A DNA stretch of 64,000 nucleotides, from NCBI GenBank assembly GCA_043101845.1, contig JBICHN010000011.1, positions 1,550,001 to 1,614,000 of the forward strand, read 5' to 3'. Each line of letters starts with the position of its first letter. Within the stretch, counting starts at the first letter, position 1. A model generated the notes under the pieces. It saw nothing but the letters and a program-made list of their open reading frames with translations, made no database searches and was not told the origin of the DNA. Positions 9,003 to 17,672 of the stretch are shown here, one piece after another. The stretch comes from JBICHN01 sp043101845 (GTDB lineage: Bacteria > Planctomycetota > Phycisphaerae > Phycisphaerales > UBA5793). The position numbers and the translations under genes are program-made.

Positions 9003-9827
9003 ATGGCCGTCATACCTCGGATCAGAATCCGTAACCCATTCCATGGCAAGCCGATACGGCGTATTCAGCGCGAGGTCTATCAGCGCGTCTACGACTATCC
9101 GTATCGAAACATCCTCATCGTCTCCTTGCCGAAATCTGGCTCGAGCTGGCTCTTCCGAATGCTGCGCGCCGTACCCGGGTATCTGCACTGGGAGCCGAAC
9201 TACCTCAAGTTCCTCTGGCACGATCTCCATTACGAGTACTGTCTGAAGCCTGCCCCGGGCTATACGGTGACGAAGACGCACACGCGGCCGACCTGGGAAA
9301 ACATCAAGATCATCGAGCAGACGGGAAACAACTACATCATCCTGCTGCGCGACCTTCGTGATGTCGCGGTGAGTTGGTGCTTCTATGTCGGCAACACACC
9401 ACACCACCGCCTCCATCACATGTACAAGCCGATGTCGATTCAGGAGCGGCTCGACTGGTACATGAAGACGATGCTTCCCGAGTTCATCTTCTGGGTTGAG
9501 AACTGGCAGGCCCGGCGGAATCCGGAAAAAGGCCTGATTGTGTGCTACGAGGACCTCCGGGGGAAGACCTACCACGAATTGAGCCGCATCTACAAGCACT
9601 GCGGCATCGATCTTCCAGAGTCGAAGGTACACGAGATCGTGGACCGACACAGCTTTCGGCGTGAGACTGGGCGGGACCCCGGCCAGGAGGACCCGACGCA
9701 GTTCAATCGCAAGGCGGTCGTCGGCGACTGGATCAATCACTTCACGCCCGAGCTCAAGGATCGCTTCAAGGAAATGGCGGGGGAGACGCTCATCAAGCTC
9801 GGGTATGAAGACGACCTCAACTGGTAA
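9003..9827 (+). CDS. Sulfotransferase domain protein
   Basis: 274 residues, length and motifs of the cytosolic PAPS-dependent sulfotransferase family (Sulfotransfer_1). The 5'-phosphosulfate loop is LPKSGSSWLFRML near residues 38-50; the 3'-phosphate motif is ILLRDLRDVAVSW. The C-terminus GDWINHFTPELKDRF is the classical KxGxxGDWKxxFT region. It would transfer a sulfuryl group from PAPS to a hydroxyl acceptor that cannot be named from sequence. No signal peptide. It is divergent from the preceding gene and stands alone, with rsfS 88 bases downstream. Confidence 0.88.
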   Translation: MAVIPRIRIRNPFHGKPIRRIQREVYQRVYDYPYRNILIVSLPKSGSSWLFRMLRAVPGYLHWEPNYLKFLWHDLHYEYCLKPAPGYTVTKTHTRPTWENIKIIEQTGNNYIILLRDLRDVAVSWCFYVGNTPHHRLHHMYKPMSIQERLDWYMKTMLPEFIFWVENWQARRNPEKGLIVCYEDLRGKTYHELSRIYKHCGIDLPESKVHEIVDRHSFRRETGRDPGQEDPTQFNRKAVVGDWINHFTPELKDRFKEMAGETLIKLGYEDDLNW

Positions 9828-9915
9828 CGGCGCCTGATTCCCGAAGTCGGTATGGCGACCCCGGTCCTCGCGCGGTAGAGTCGGACAGATCAAACACCGA
9901 GCGCAAGCGAGAGCT

Positions 9916-10335
9916 ATGCCCACCACCCAGACCGATGCCCGCGAGTTCGCGGTCGAAGTCGCGCAGCTCATGTCGGACCTCAAGTGCGAAGATGTCATCG
10001 TGCTCGATGTCCGCGGATTGAGTCAGGTCACGAATTTCGTAATCATTGGAACGGGTACTTCGGAACGGCAGATGCGCTCCGTCGGGGAGGACATCGGGGA
10101 GCTCGGGCAGGACCACGGTCACGATGTCTTTCGCGCGAATCAGGATCGGTCTTCGAACTGGGTCATCGTCGACTTTGTCGATGTGACCGCTCACCTCTTC
10201 GAGCCGAATTCGCGCGCGTTTTATGATCTCGAGCATCTCTGGGCGGATGCGCCGCGCATCCAGTGGCGCCGCGAGCGGCCCTCACGCGCCTCAAAGCGCG
10301 ACGACGACGCGGGCCCGGCCCAACCCGACGCATAA
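9916..10335 (+). CDS. rsfS: Ribosome silencing factor (RsfS/Iojap family)
   Basis: 139 residues. The protein binds L14 on the large ribosomal subunit and blocks subunit joining in starvation. Family motifs: LKCEDVIVLDVRGLSQVTNF, FVIIGTGTSERQMRSV, SSNWVIVDFVDVTAHLF and the end YDLEHLW. A basic, unstructured tail of about 25 residues follows. Three bases separate its stop from the histidine kinase start, so the two are probably co-translated; the usual neighbour nadD is absent. Confidence 0.95.
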   Translation: MPTTQTDAREFAVEVAQLMSDLKCEDVIVLDVRGLSQVTNFVIIGTGTSERQMRSVGEDIGELGQDHGHDVFRANQDRSSNWVIVDFVDVTAHLFEPNSRAFYDLEHLWADAPRIQWRRERPSRASKRDDDAGPAQPDA

Positions 10336-10338
10336 ACC

Positions 10339-11925
10339 ATGGCGAACAATCGGTCCCGCGGTATATCGCTCGCCAACAAGTGCCAGTTGCTGTTCGGACT
10401 CGCGGTGCTGCTCATTCTGACGGCGGCCCTTTCCGTGCCCTGGTATCGCATGCCACGCATGGCGCGGGCCGGCGAACTGGAGAGCGCTCGGCAGATTGTG
10501 GACGCGTGGGCCCGGGGGGCCATCTCCGCCGATGCGGCGGCCGTCCCCGGCCGCCCGTTGAATCTCTTCGTCCTGAGCGAAGACGAAGCGCAGGCCGTCG
10601 CCATGAGCGACGAATTCATCGCCGAAGCCCTCGAGTCCATGCGCGGGGACCCGCAAGCCCTTGAGCGGTCGGCGTGGTTCGAAGCGACAGGAGCCGAACC
10701 TCGGCAACGCTACGCGCGCGCGCTTCGGGGCGCGGATCTCGACGCGGCGCGAGCCGGCCTGAACCCGGAGAATGGTGAAGCCGAAGGCGCCGATCGTCCG
10801 TTCTGGGGAATGGTGCTTGTCGAACGCGAGGCGGGGGCCGCGGTGAGCCAGCTCTTCATCAACCGGACCTACCTGATCCTGGCGGGATTGCTGGCGGGCG
10901 CCCTTGCGATCCTCGTGTTCTACTTCATTACGACCCGGCTCATTCTGTCACCCGTCCGCGTGCTGCGCGAAACGGCGGAGCGTGTGTCCCACGGCGACAT
11001 CTATGTACGGTCGGATATCTCGACGGGCGATGAGTTTGAGGATCTCTCCGACACCTTCAACCTCATGCTTGCGAATCTCAAGCAGAGCCAGGACCAGCTT
11101 CGGCAAGTGAACAAGAGCCTCGACCTGCGCCTGAACGAGCTCACCGAATCGAACGCGCTGCTCGCGGAGGCGAATCGACTCAAGAGCGAGTTTCTCGCCA
11201 ATGTCTCTCACGAGCTGCGCACGCCGCTCAATTCCATTCTCGGCTTCGCCGAGGTCATTCAGGAGCTCAACGAACGCGCGGACGCCGGCCCGGAGAAGGA
11301 GAAGTGCGCTCGTTACCTGGTGAACATCGTCAACTCCGGTCGCGCGTTGCTCGAACTCATCAATGACCTGCTCGACCTCGCGAAGATCGAGGCCGGTCGC
11401 ATTGAGATCGATGTGAAACCGACGAGTGTCAGCGATGTCTGCGAGGGACTGGCGACCCTAATCCGACCACAGGCCGAGCGGAAGCGTATTCGACTCGAAG
11501 TGCAGACCGGCCGCACGCTCCCGACGATCGAGACAGATCCGGGCCGATTCGAGCAGATTGTGTTCAACTTTCTCTCGAACGCCGTGAAGTTCACGCCGCC
11601 CGAGGGAGTCGTCCAACTTGCGGCCGATCGGCAATGGACCCGCGAACGCGGTGAGATGATTCGCATCTCCGTATCGGACACCGGACCCGGAATCGCGCCC
11701 GAACACCTCGAAGTGATCTTCGAGAAGTTCCGACAGGTGGATGCGAGTCACACGCGTGAGCATCAGGGAACGGGGCTCGGCCTCGCGATCAGTCAGGAGC
11801 TTGCCCGCCTGCTCGGCGGCTACATCGAGGTCGAGAGCGAGCCGGAGAAGGGAGCGACCTTCAGCCTGCTCCTTCCCTTGCGCCTGGCGCCCGAGGCGCC
11901 GCAGTCACTCATGCCGGCCAACTGA
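10339..11925 (+). CDS. Membrane sensor histidine kinase (HAMP-HisKA-HATPase)
   Basis: 528 residues. Membrane segments at about 14-34 and 178-198 flank a sensor region of about 140 residues without a recognisable fold. A HAMP domain (SPVRVLRETAERVSHGD) and a coiled coil follow. The H-box is FLANVSHELRTPLNSILGF with the phosphoacceptor His 291, then the N-box FNFLSNAVKFTP, G1 DTGPGIAPEHL, F-box FEKFRQVD and G2 GTGLGLAIS. No receiver domain is fused and no response regulator gene lies nearby, so its partner is elsewhere. It follows rsfS with three bases between. Confidence 0.93.
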   Translation: MANNRSRGISLANKCQLLFGLAVLLILTAALSVPWYRMPRMARAGELESARQIVDAWARGAISADAAAVPGRPLNLFVLSEDEAQAVAMSDEFIAEALESMRGDPQALERSAWFEATGAEPRQRYARALRGADLDAARAGLNPENGEAEGADRPFWGMVLVEREAGAAVSQLFINRTYLILAGLLAGALAILVFYFITTRLILSPVRVLRETAERVSHGDIYVRSDISTGDEFEDLSDTFNLMLANLKQSQDQLRQVNKSLDLRLNELTESNALLAEANRLKSEFLANVSHELRTPLNSILGFAEVIQELNERADAGPEKEKCARYLVNIVNSGRALLELINDLLDLAKIEAGRIEIDVKPTSVSDVCEGLATLIRPQAERKRIRLEVQTGRTLPTIETDPGRFEQIVFNFLSNAVKFTPPEGVVQLAADRQWTRERGEMIRISVSDTGPGIAPEHLEVIFEKFRQVDASHTREHQGTGLGLAISQELARLLGGYIEVESEPEKGATFSLLLPLRLAPEAPQSLMPAN

Positions 11926-11937
11926 TTCAATAGAGAA

Positions 11938-11964
11938 ACGGGCGCTCCGAATTGGAGCGCCCGT
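11938..11964. terminator. Bidirectional terminator between histidine kinase and FKBP genes
   Basis: An 11-bp perfect stem (11938-11948 with 11954-11964) with a 5-base loop between two convergent genes. The T-rich side (TTTCTCT) follows the stem in the leftward direction, so it serves mainly the FKBP gene. Confidence 0.75.
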
Positions 11965-11996
11965 CAACTGAGCATGAGATTCCGGTTATGGCGCGT

Positions 11997-13406
11997 TCAG
12001 CCGTCGCCGTCACCGTCACCGTCGTCCTCGCCTCCTTCACTCTCCTCGACCTCTTTGAACAGATCGGAGAATCCGTCGAGGTCATCGCCCGGGTCGACCG
12101 GGAGAAAGAGTGGCATCTCGTAGCGCACGACTTCGACTTCGTACACGAGATCGGCGTTCGCGGGCACACCGTATCGTGGGAAACCGCGTTCCCCGTACCC
12201 GAGCTGCGCCGGGATGAAGAGCTTGCGTTTTCCACCGACACGCATTCCTTCAAGGCCGAGTTCCCAGCCCTGAATTATGAGTCCCGGTGAGGCGAACGCG
12301 GCTTCCTCGCCGGGCATCCGGGTGCTGTAGAAGAGCGTGCCGTCGGACAGCCAGCCCGAGTAATCGATGACGGGAATGGCGTGCTCCGGCAGGGTCTCGC
12401 CCTCGCCGATCTTGAGATCGACGATCTTCAACCCGTCCTGCAGTTCGATCTCGTCTTCCGGGTTGTGCGGCGTCTGCACGATTGGCGGCGTGACCTCGAC
12501 CATATCGATCTGCAGGTGCCAGCGGCCCTTCTCCTCGTCGGTAGCGCCGTTCTCTCCACCGGCGGCGTTCGCCGGCAGGTTGCGCGGATCATCGAGCTCG
12601 ACGATTCGACGAGAGCCCGACTTCATGCCGCTGGTGTACTTCACCCAGTAACGATCGTCTGTTGGACGCACCAGGAGCGGCTCGTTCGCGGGGACGCGAT
12701 TCGACCCGACGAACTGACCGTCCGCGCCCCACACAATAATGTGCGCCTTGCCGAAGCCCTGGTTCGAGAGCTCGGGTCCTTCGCCCGGCTTTACATCTGC
12801 GATCAACGCGCCGTCGTCAGTCTTTCGCGCCTGACTCGGATCGACCGAAGGCGGAGGAAAGGCTTCGACAAGCTCGACTTCAAAGATGAGCTCAGAGTCC
12901 GGCGGAATCCGCGCGGCGCCGCGGGCGCCGTAGGCGAGGTCAGACGGAATGATGAGCTTGCGTTTACCGCCTGCCTTCATGCCGATCAGTCCGCGATTCC
13001 AACCCTCGATGAGGCGACCGGGAATGCTCGTGAAGAACGGCTCGCGGTCATCGGACCGTGAGGTGTCGAACATCACGCCGCCGTCCGCCAGCCACCCGGT
13101 GTAGTCGACCTTGACGAGCGTTCCCTCGACGACCTCGGGTCCGGATCCTTCGACAAGATCGACGGCGATGAGACCATCACCCAGATTCTGCTCGCGGGAC
13201 GGATCGTGCTGCGGGATTGCGGGCGAGTTCGTGGCAGCTGCCGCGGCGTCGGGCTGGCCCGCCGTCGAATCATCCTGCGCGGCGACGGGCGCGGCCGTCG
13301 CGATTCCGACCGTCAGGCCGGCGAGCATGGCGAGACGCGCCACACCCTGGCCGCGATTGAACTTCGTTTCCGATTGCTCGGTCATACCTGCTCCTGTCGA
13401 TGTCAT
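11997..13406 (-). CDS. Exported FKBP-type peptidyl-prolyl isomerase with three FKBP-like domains
   Basis: 469 residues with an N-terminal signal peptide ending near PVAAQ. Domain 1 (about 70-170) is a complete FKBP: VKVDYTGWLADGGVMFDTS, LIEGWNRGLIGMKAGGKRK and LAYGARG. Domain 2 (about 185-300) keeps only part of the fold and lacks the pocket residues (YWVKYTSGMKSGSRRIVEL), so it is probably not catalytic. Domain 3 (about 320-430) is again complete (PVIDYSGWLSDGTLFYST, IIQGWELGLEGMRVGGKRK, LGYGERGFP). The end is an acidic Glu/Gly/Asp tail. The start at 13406 has GGAGGAG seven bases upstream. It likely folds envelope or periplasmic proteins. Confidence 0.9.
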   Translation of the reverse strand: MTSTGAGMTEQSETKFNRGQGVARLAMLAGLTVGIATAAPVAAQDDSTAGQPDAAAAATNSPAIPQHDPSREQNLGDGLIAVDLVEGSGPEVVEGTLVKVDYTGWLADGGVMFDTSRSDDREPFFTSIPGRLIEGWNRGLIGMKAGGKRKLIIPSDLAYGARGAARIPPDSELIFEVELVEAFPPPSVDPSQARKTDDGALIADVKPGEGPELSNQGFGKAHIIVWGADGQFVGSNRVPANEPLLVRPTDDRYWVKYTSGMKSGSRRIVELDDPRNLPANAAGGENGATDEEKGRWHLQIDMVEVTPPIVQTPHNPEDEIELQDGLKIVDLKIGEGETLPEHAIPVIDYSGWLSDGTLFYSTRMPGEEAAFASPGLIIQGWELGLEGMRVGGKRKLFIPAQLGYGERGFPRYGVPANADLVYEVEVVRYEMPLFLPVDPGDDLDGFSDLFKEVEESEGGEDDGDGDGDG

Positions 13407-13642
13407 GGTTCCACTCCTCCGACGAGTTCAGACCCGCAAGGGCTGCCCTTGTTCCATCCGGCGTCGACGAATGACCCCTGAACGCCGCGGGTGTCGAGAT
13501 AATAGCGTCTGGACCCACAGTGGCCGATCCAACACCGAGTTGAGCGATCGGCCGGGGAGGGCTAGCCTCTGCTCTGCCGCGCCGCCGGCCCGTCACCGGT
13601 GCATCCGACGGGCGAGCCTGTCGATCAAAGTCCGGAGCTTGC

Positions 13643-15166
13643 GTGTATCAGGCCGTCCTTACCCGCCGTTATCTGCTTCGCAAAGTCATTCCCATGCTGG
13701 CGATGTTGTCCGTCGCGCTCTGCGTCGCGATGGTCATCATTGTCTTGTCCGTCATGGGCGGGTTCCTCGAGATGGCGAAGCGGGCCGGACGCCAGCTCGT
13801 CGGCGATGTCGCCATTCAGCATGCGGTCGAGGGCGTCGGCCGCTACGAGGAGATTCTCGATCGCCTCCGCGCCCTGCCCGAGGTGGAGGCCGCCGCGCCG
13901 ATGATCGAGGCCTACGGCCTGGTCAAGCTTCCGGACGATCAGGTCATCACGGTCGTTGTGCACGGCGTCGAACCGGAGAGCTACGACGCGGTCACCGGCT
14001 TTGGCGACACGATGCTCTGGAAGAATGTCGACGACGACGCGGCTCACGAATTGTCTATCGAGGATCCGCGCCACCCGGATTACACCGAACCGGGCGCCAC
14101 GCGCGACGATCTGACGCCGTTTCTCGACCGATTCGAGCGGGAGGGACGGGCGCTGCGCAATTCGAATGGCGAACCCGGCGCCGTCCTCGGCATCGAGATC
14201 AGCCCATACAACTATCGCGAACAGTTCGGCAGCTACTCGATCCGGGGGCTCTGGATGCCCCTGCAGGAAGTCACGCTCAGCGTCCTGCCGATTGACGAGA
14301 GCGGCGGAATCCTCGATCCCGAATCGCGTCAGCTCGATGTTCTCAACGAGTTCTTCGTCGGTCGGTTCGATGTCGACTCAAATTATGTCTTTGTACCTTT
14401 TGATCTGCTGCAACGGATGGTGCGGCTGCAGCCGAAGGAAGCCGAAGACCGAACGCGGCCGCAGCTTGATGAGAGCGGACAGCCAGTTCTCGACGCATTC
14501 GGCGATCCGGTGTACGAGCGCCGCGAGGTCCCGGGTCGCGCCACGCGAATCGTCGTGCGCGCCGCGGAAGGTGTCACGCCGCTCGACCTGAAGGACAAAG
14601 TGATCGAGATCTATCGGGCGGTCCGGGCCGAGTACCCCGGAGATGTGCCGCCGTACATCGACGGACGAACGGTACTGACCTGGCAGGAGCAAATCGCCCA
14701 GTTCATCGGCGCCGTCGAGAAGGAGAAGATGCTCGTTACGACGCTGTTCGTCATCATCAGCTTCGTCTCGATCGTGCTCGTGTTGTCTATCTTCTGGACG
14801 ATCGTGCAGCAGAAGACGCGCGACATCGGGATTCTCCGCGCGATCGGCGCCTCCCGGGTCGGCGTAATGTGGCTCTTTCTTCGTTACGGTGTCATGCTCG
14901 GCGTCGTCGGAACGCTCCTCGGTGGGGCGATCGCCTACGCCGTGGTCTGGAACATCAACCCCATTCACGAAGCGGTCGGGCGTCTGTTCAACATCGTGAT
15001 CTGGGATCCGAGCGTGTACTACTTCGGCGAAGTCCCGAATGAGGTGAACCCGGTCGAGGCGGCGGTAATCATGTTCGGCGGCGTCCTGTTCGCGACCGCG
15101 GGGGCGCTCATACCGGCTTGGCGGGCCGCACAGATCGATCCGGTGCACGCGCTTCGCTACGAGTGA
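13643..15166 (+). CDS. LolC/LolE-family ABC transporter permease
   Basis: 507 residues with the FtsX/MacB permease layout: one membrane segment near 15-40 (MLAMLSVALCVAMVIIVLSV), a large periplasmic domain, and three membrane segments in the C-terminal 160 residues. The N-terminal YLLRK and the loop PNEVNPVEAA are typical of lipoprotein-releasing permeases. The start is a GTG at 13643 with GGAG upstream. It is followed by the LolD-type ATPase gene 20 bases later. Only one permease gene is present, so the complex would be a homodimer of this subunit with LolD, or use an unlinked partner. Confidence 0.88.
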   Translation: MYQAVLTRRYLLRKVIPMLAMLSVALCVAMVIIVLSVMGGFLEMAKRAGRQLVGDVAIQHAVEGVGRYEEILDRLRALPEVEAAAPMIEAYGLVKLPDDQVITVVVHGVEPESYDAVTGFGDTMLWKNVDDDAAHELSIEDPRHPDYTEPGATRDDLTPFLDRFEREGRALRNSNGEPGAVLGIEISPYNYREQFGSYSIRGLWMPLQEVTLSVLPIDESGGILDPESRQLDVLNEFFVGRFDVDSNYVFVPFDLLQRMVRLQPKEAEDRTRPQLDESGQPVLDAFGDPVYERREVPGRATRIVVRAAEGVTPLDLKDKVIEIYRAVRAEYPGDVPPYIDGRTVLTWQEQIAQFIGAVEKEKMLVTTLFVIISFVSIVLVLSIFWTIVQQKTRDIGILRAIGASRVGVMWLFLRYGVMLGVVGTLLGGAIAYAVVWNINPIHEAVGRLFNIVIWDPSVYYFGEVPNEVNPVEAAVIMFGGVLFATAGALIPAWRAAQIDPVHALRYE

Positions 15167-15186
15167 ACGACTACGACGAGGGAACG

Positions 15187-15879
15187 ATGCCGGCGTTGAT
15201 CATCGCGAAGAATCTGCATCGAACCTATCGGCTCGGCAAAGTGCCGGTGCCGGTGTTGCGCGGCGTCGATTTCGAAGTGCGTTCAGGAGAATGGGTCGCC
15301 GTGCTCGGCGCGTCCGGCTCGGGCAAGTCGACGCTTCTTCATTTGCTCGGCGGCCTCGATCGACCCGACCGGGGCGGCGGAGAGATTCACTATCGCGATC
15401 GTAATCTCGCGAACTTTACGAACGGCGAGTTGAACCGCTACCGGAACGAGTCGGTCGGCTTCGTGTTTCAGTTCTACCACCTCCTGCCCGAATTGAGTGT
15501 CCTCGAGAACACGCTGGCGCCGGCCATGGTCCGGTTCGGTCGGTTCCGGTATCGCGCGAACCGCGCCGAAGTCACCCGTCGCGCGACGGAACTCCTCGAC
15601 TTGTTCGGGCTCGGACATCGGCTCAAGCACCGTCCGGCTGAACTCTCGGGCGGCGAGCGGCAACGCGTGGCGATCGCACGAGCGCTGCTCAACGAGCCCG
15701 ATGCGCTGCTCGCCGACGAACCAACGGGCAATCTCGACGCCGAGACCGGCGGCCAGATTCTCGAGGTCATCGCCGGGACGCATCGGAAGGGCCAGACCAT
15801 TGTGATGGTGACGCACGACGCGTCGATCGCGGCGAAGGCCGACCGTGTCGTCGAGCTGCGCAACGGCAATCTGCGGTGA
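15187..15879 (+). CDS. lolD: LolD-type lipoprotein-releasing ABC ATPase
   Basis: 230 residues from the ATG at 15187. Walker A is GASGSGKST, Q-loop FVFQFYHLLPELS, ABC signature LSGGERQRVAIARAL, Walker B ALLADEPTGNLD and H-loop MVTHD: all complete. The HLLPELSVLEN and EPTGNLD segments are those of the LolD/MacB/FtsE group. GAGGGA lies four bases upstream; an in-frame GTG at 15163 overlapping the permease stop is the alternative start. It powers release of lipoproteins from the inner membrane together with the preceding permease. Confidence 0.9.
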   Translation: MPALIIAKNLHRTYRLGKVPVPVLRGVDFEVRSGEWVAVLGASGSGKSTLLHLLGGLDRPDRGGGEIHYRDRNLANFTNGELNRYRNESVGFVFQFYHLLPELSVLENTLAPAMVRFGRFRYRANRAEVTRRATELLDLFGLGHRLKHRPAELSGGERQRVAIARALLNEPDALLADEPTGNLDAETGGQILEVIAGTHRKGQTIVMVTHDASIAAKADRVVELRNGNLR

Positions 15880-15958
15880 GGATGTGCCGGATCGACGCGG
15901 CGCGCCCCGCGTCGTTCGCTATCATCCGCTCCCGAAGATTCGGTGAGGAGTGGCAGCG

Positions 15959-17596
15959 GTGGGTGATCGGGATCGAACCGAGCCAAGGCTCGATGGCAAT
16001 CGGGACGACGGGATCATCGGCAACCTTCAGTCGATGATCATCGTGTTCATTGTCGCCTTCGTCTTCAAACACTTCGTCGCCGAGGTCTATGTCATCCCGA
16101 CCGGGTCGATGGCGCCGACGCTCCTCGGCGCGCACATGGTCGGGACGGGGCCGAACACGGGTTATCGACTGCATGTGAGCTACGGCGATATCGATCGCGA
16201 AACACAGGCGCCCTATCCCCTCCAGGCGCCGGCGCGGCAGACGCCGCCGATTCGCGTCGATGATCCCATGCTCGACAATCGCCGATACGGCCGATCCGCA
16301 CAGGGGCCCGCTCCCATTGAGTTTTCCAACTATCGCTTGCGCATGGGCGATCGCATCTTCGTTCTGCGGTACCTCTACCTGCTCTTCGAACCGGAGCGAT
16401 TCGATGTGGCCGTGTTCAAGGGGCCGCACGAATCGCACATGAACCTCATCAAGCGAATCTGCGGACTGCCGAACGAATCAATCTGGCTCGCCGACGGCGA
16501 CATCTTCACTTCGTCGAACCGTGACGATCTCGACTCATTCCGGATCGAGCGCAAACCGGAGCACATTCAGCGTGAACTCTGGTTGCCGGTCTACCACTCG
16601 GAGTTCGTTCCGGTTGATCCGGATCGAATCTCGCCGCGGTGGAACGCGCCCTGGCAGGGGGAAGGCTGGGATACGGATTCGGGACCGTCGTATCGATTCG
16701 ACGGCGCCGGCGAGACCACGCTCGAGTTCCGCGCCGATCTCAAACCGATCACCGACGCGCTGCCGTACAACGAGCCGATGCTCGAACGCACGGGACACCG
16801 CGCACGGGAGTTCGCGGTTTCCGATCTTCGGATGTTCGCTGCGATCGAGCCCGACGAGCCGGGACTCGACGCCGCCGTGTCGATCGTCACGCGTGATCAC
16901 GAGTTCGAAGCCCGAGTGAGCGACGAGCGAGTGGAGTTGCGTATGCGTCCAGTCGGCGGCGAGTGGGTGTCGATGATCACCGTCGAAGCGGCGCCGTTTC
17001 CGGCGGACCAGGTTACGGAGGTCGAATTCTGGCATGTCGACCAGGCGCTGTGGCTCTGGATCGACGGCGACCTCGTCGCGCGGGCCGAATACGACTGGAG
17101 CGCGAATGACCGACTCGCGTGGGCGACGGGTCTTTCGGGGGACGCCGCAGCGCAGCTCGGCGACGCCACACAGCCATATGTCGATTCGGAGTATCTTCCG
17201 CGCCAGCCGCGCCCGGCGTGGCGATTCCGCGGTTCGCCGCTTTCCATGCATCGCGTGGAACTCGACCGTGACATTCATTACCAGCCGGACGAGTTCTTCG
17301 ATGTGGCGACTCGGACGCGTCGCGGCGCGGCGCGTGCGACGGCGCCCTCGACGATTCTGACGCTCGGTCCCGACGAGTTCTTCATGTGCGGGGACAACAG
17401 CTCGTCGAGCAACGACAGCCGTCTCTGGGCGGAGCCGCTTCCCTGGGTCCGCCGGATCAATGAGCACGACGGAATCGTGCCGCGGGAGTTACTGCTCGGA
17501 AAGGCGTTCTTCGTGTACTTTCCGTCGCCGGAGGGCCTGACGACGAACTCGCGACGATTCCTGCCGGGATTCGGCGAGCTGCGATTCATTCACTGA
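15959..17596 (+). CDS. lepB: Signal peptidase I with a large insertion
   Basis: 545 residues from the GTG at 15959, chosen because GAGGAG lies eight bases upstream (a GTG at 15950 is inside that site). One membrane anchor (about 25-41) precedes the catalytic Ser 50 in IPTGSMAPTLLG. The general-base Lys is about residue 165 (LIKRICGLPNE), and box E (MCGDNSSSSNDSR) is near 476. Ordinary enzymes are 200-330 residues. The extra length lies partly between Ser and Lys and mainly in about 290 residues before box E, which contains a beta-rich segment resembling a LamG-like sandwich (VTEVEFWHVDQALWLWIDG). It cleaves signal peptides at the outer face of the inner membrane. Confidence 0.92.
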   Translation: MGDRDRTEPRLDGNRDDGIIGNLQSMIIVFIVAFVFKHFVAEVYVIPTGSMAPTLLGAHMVGTGPNTGYRLHVSYGDIDRETQAPYPLQAPARQTPPIRVDDPMLDNRRYGRSAQGPAPIEFSNYRLRMGDRIFVLRYLYLLFEPERFDVAVFKGPHESHMNLIKRICGLPNESIWLADGDIFTSSNRDDLDSFRIERKPEHIQRELWLPVYHSEFVPVDPDRISPRWNAPWQGEGWDTDSGPSYRFDGAGETTLEFRADLKPITDALPYNEPMLERTGHRAREFAVSDLRMFAAIEPDEPGLDAAVSIVTRDHEFEARVSDERVELRMRPVGGEWVSMITVEAAPFPADQVTEVEFWHVDQALWLWIDGDLVARAEYDWSANDRLAWATGLSGDAAAQLGDATQPYVDSEYLPRQPRPAWRFRGSPLSMHRVELDRDIHYQPDEFFDVATRTRRGAARATAPSTILTLGPDEFFMCGDNSSSSNDSRLWAEPLPWVRRINEHDGIVPRELLLGKAFFVYFPSPEGLTTNSRRFLPGFGELRFIH

Positions 17597-17611
17597 ATTC
17601 GGAATGAAACG

Positions 17612-17645
17612 AGGCCGGCGCGTCCTTGCGCCGGCCTGTCGTTTC
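17612..17645. terminator. Terminator between lepB and the HDOD gene
   Basis: A 10-bp stem (17612-17621 with 17628-17637) between convergent genes, extended outward by the complementary GAAAC and GTTTC. It probably works in both directions. Confidence 0.7.
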
Positions 17646-17672
17646 GTCCGTATGTCGATTCGAACGATCGGG

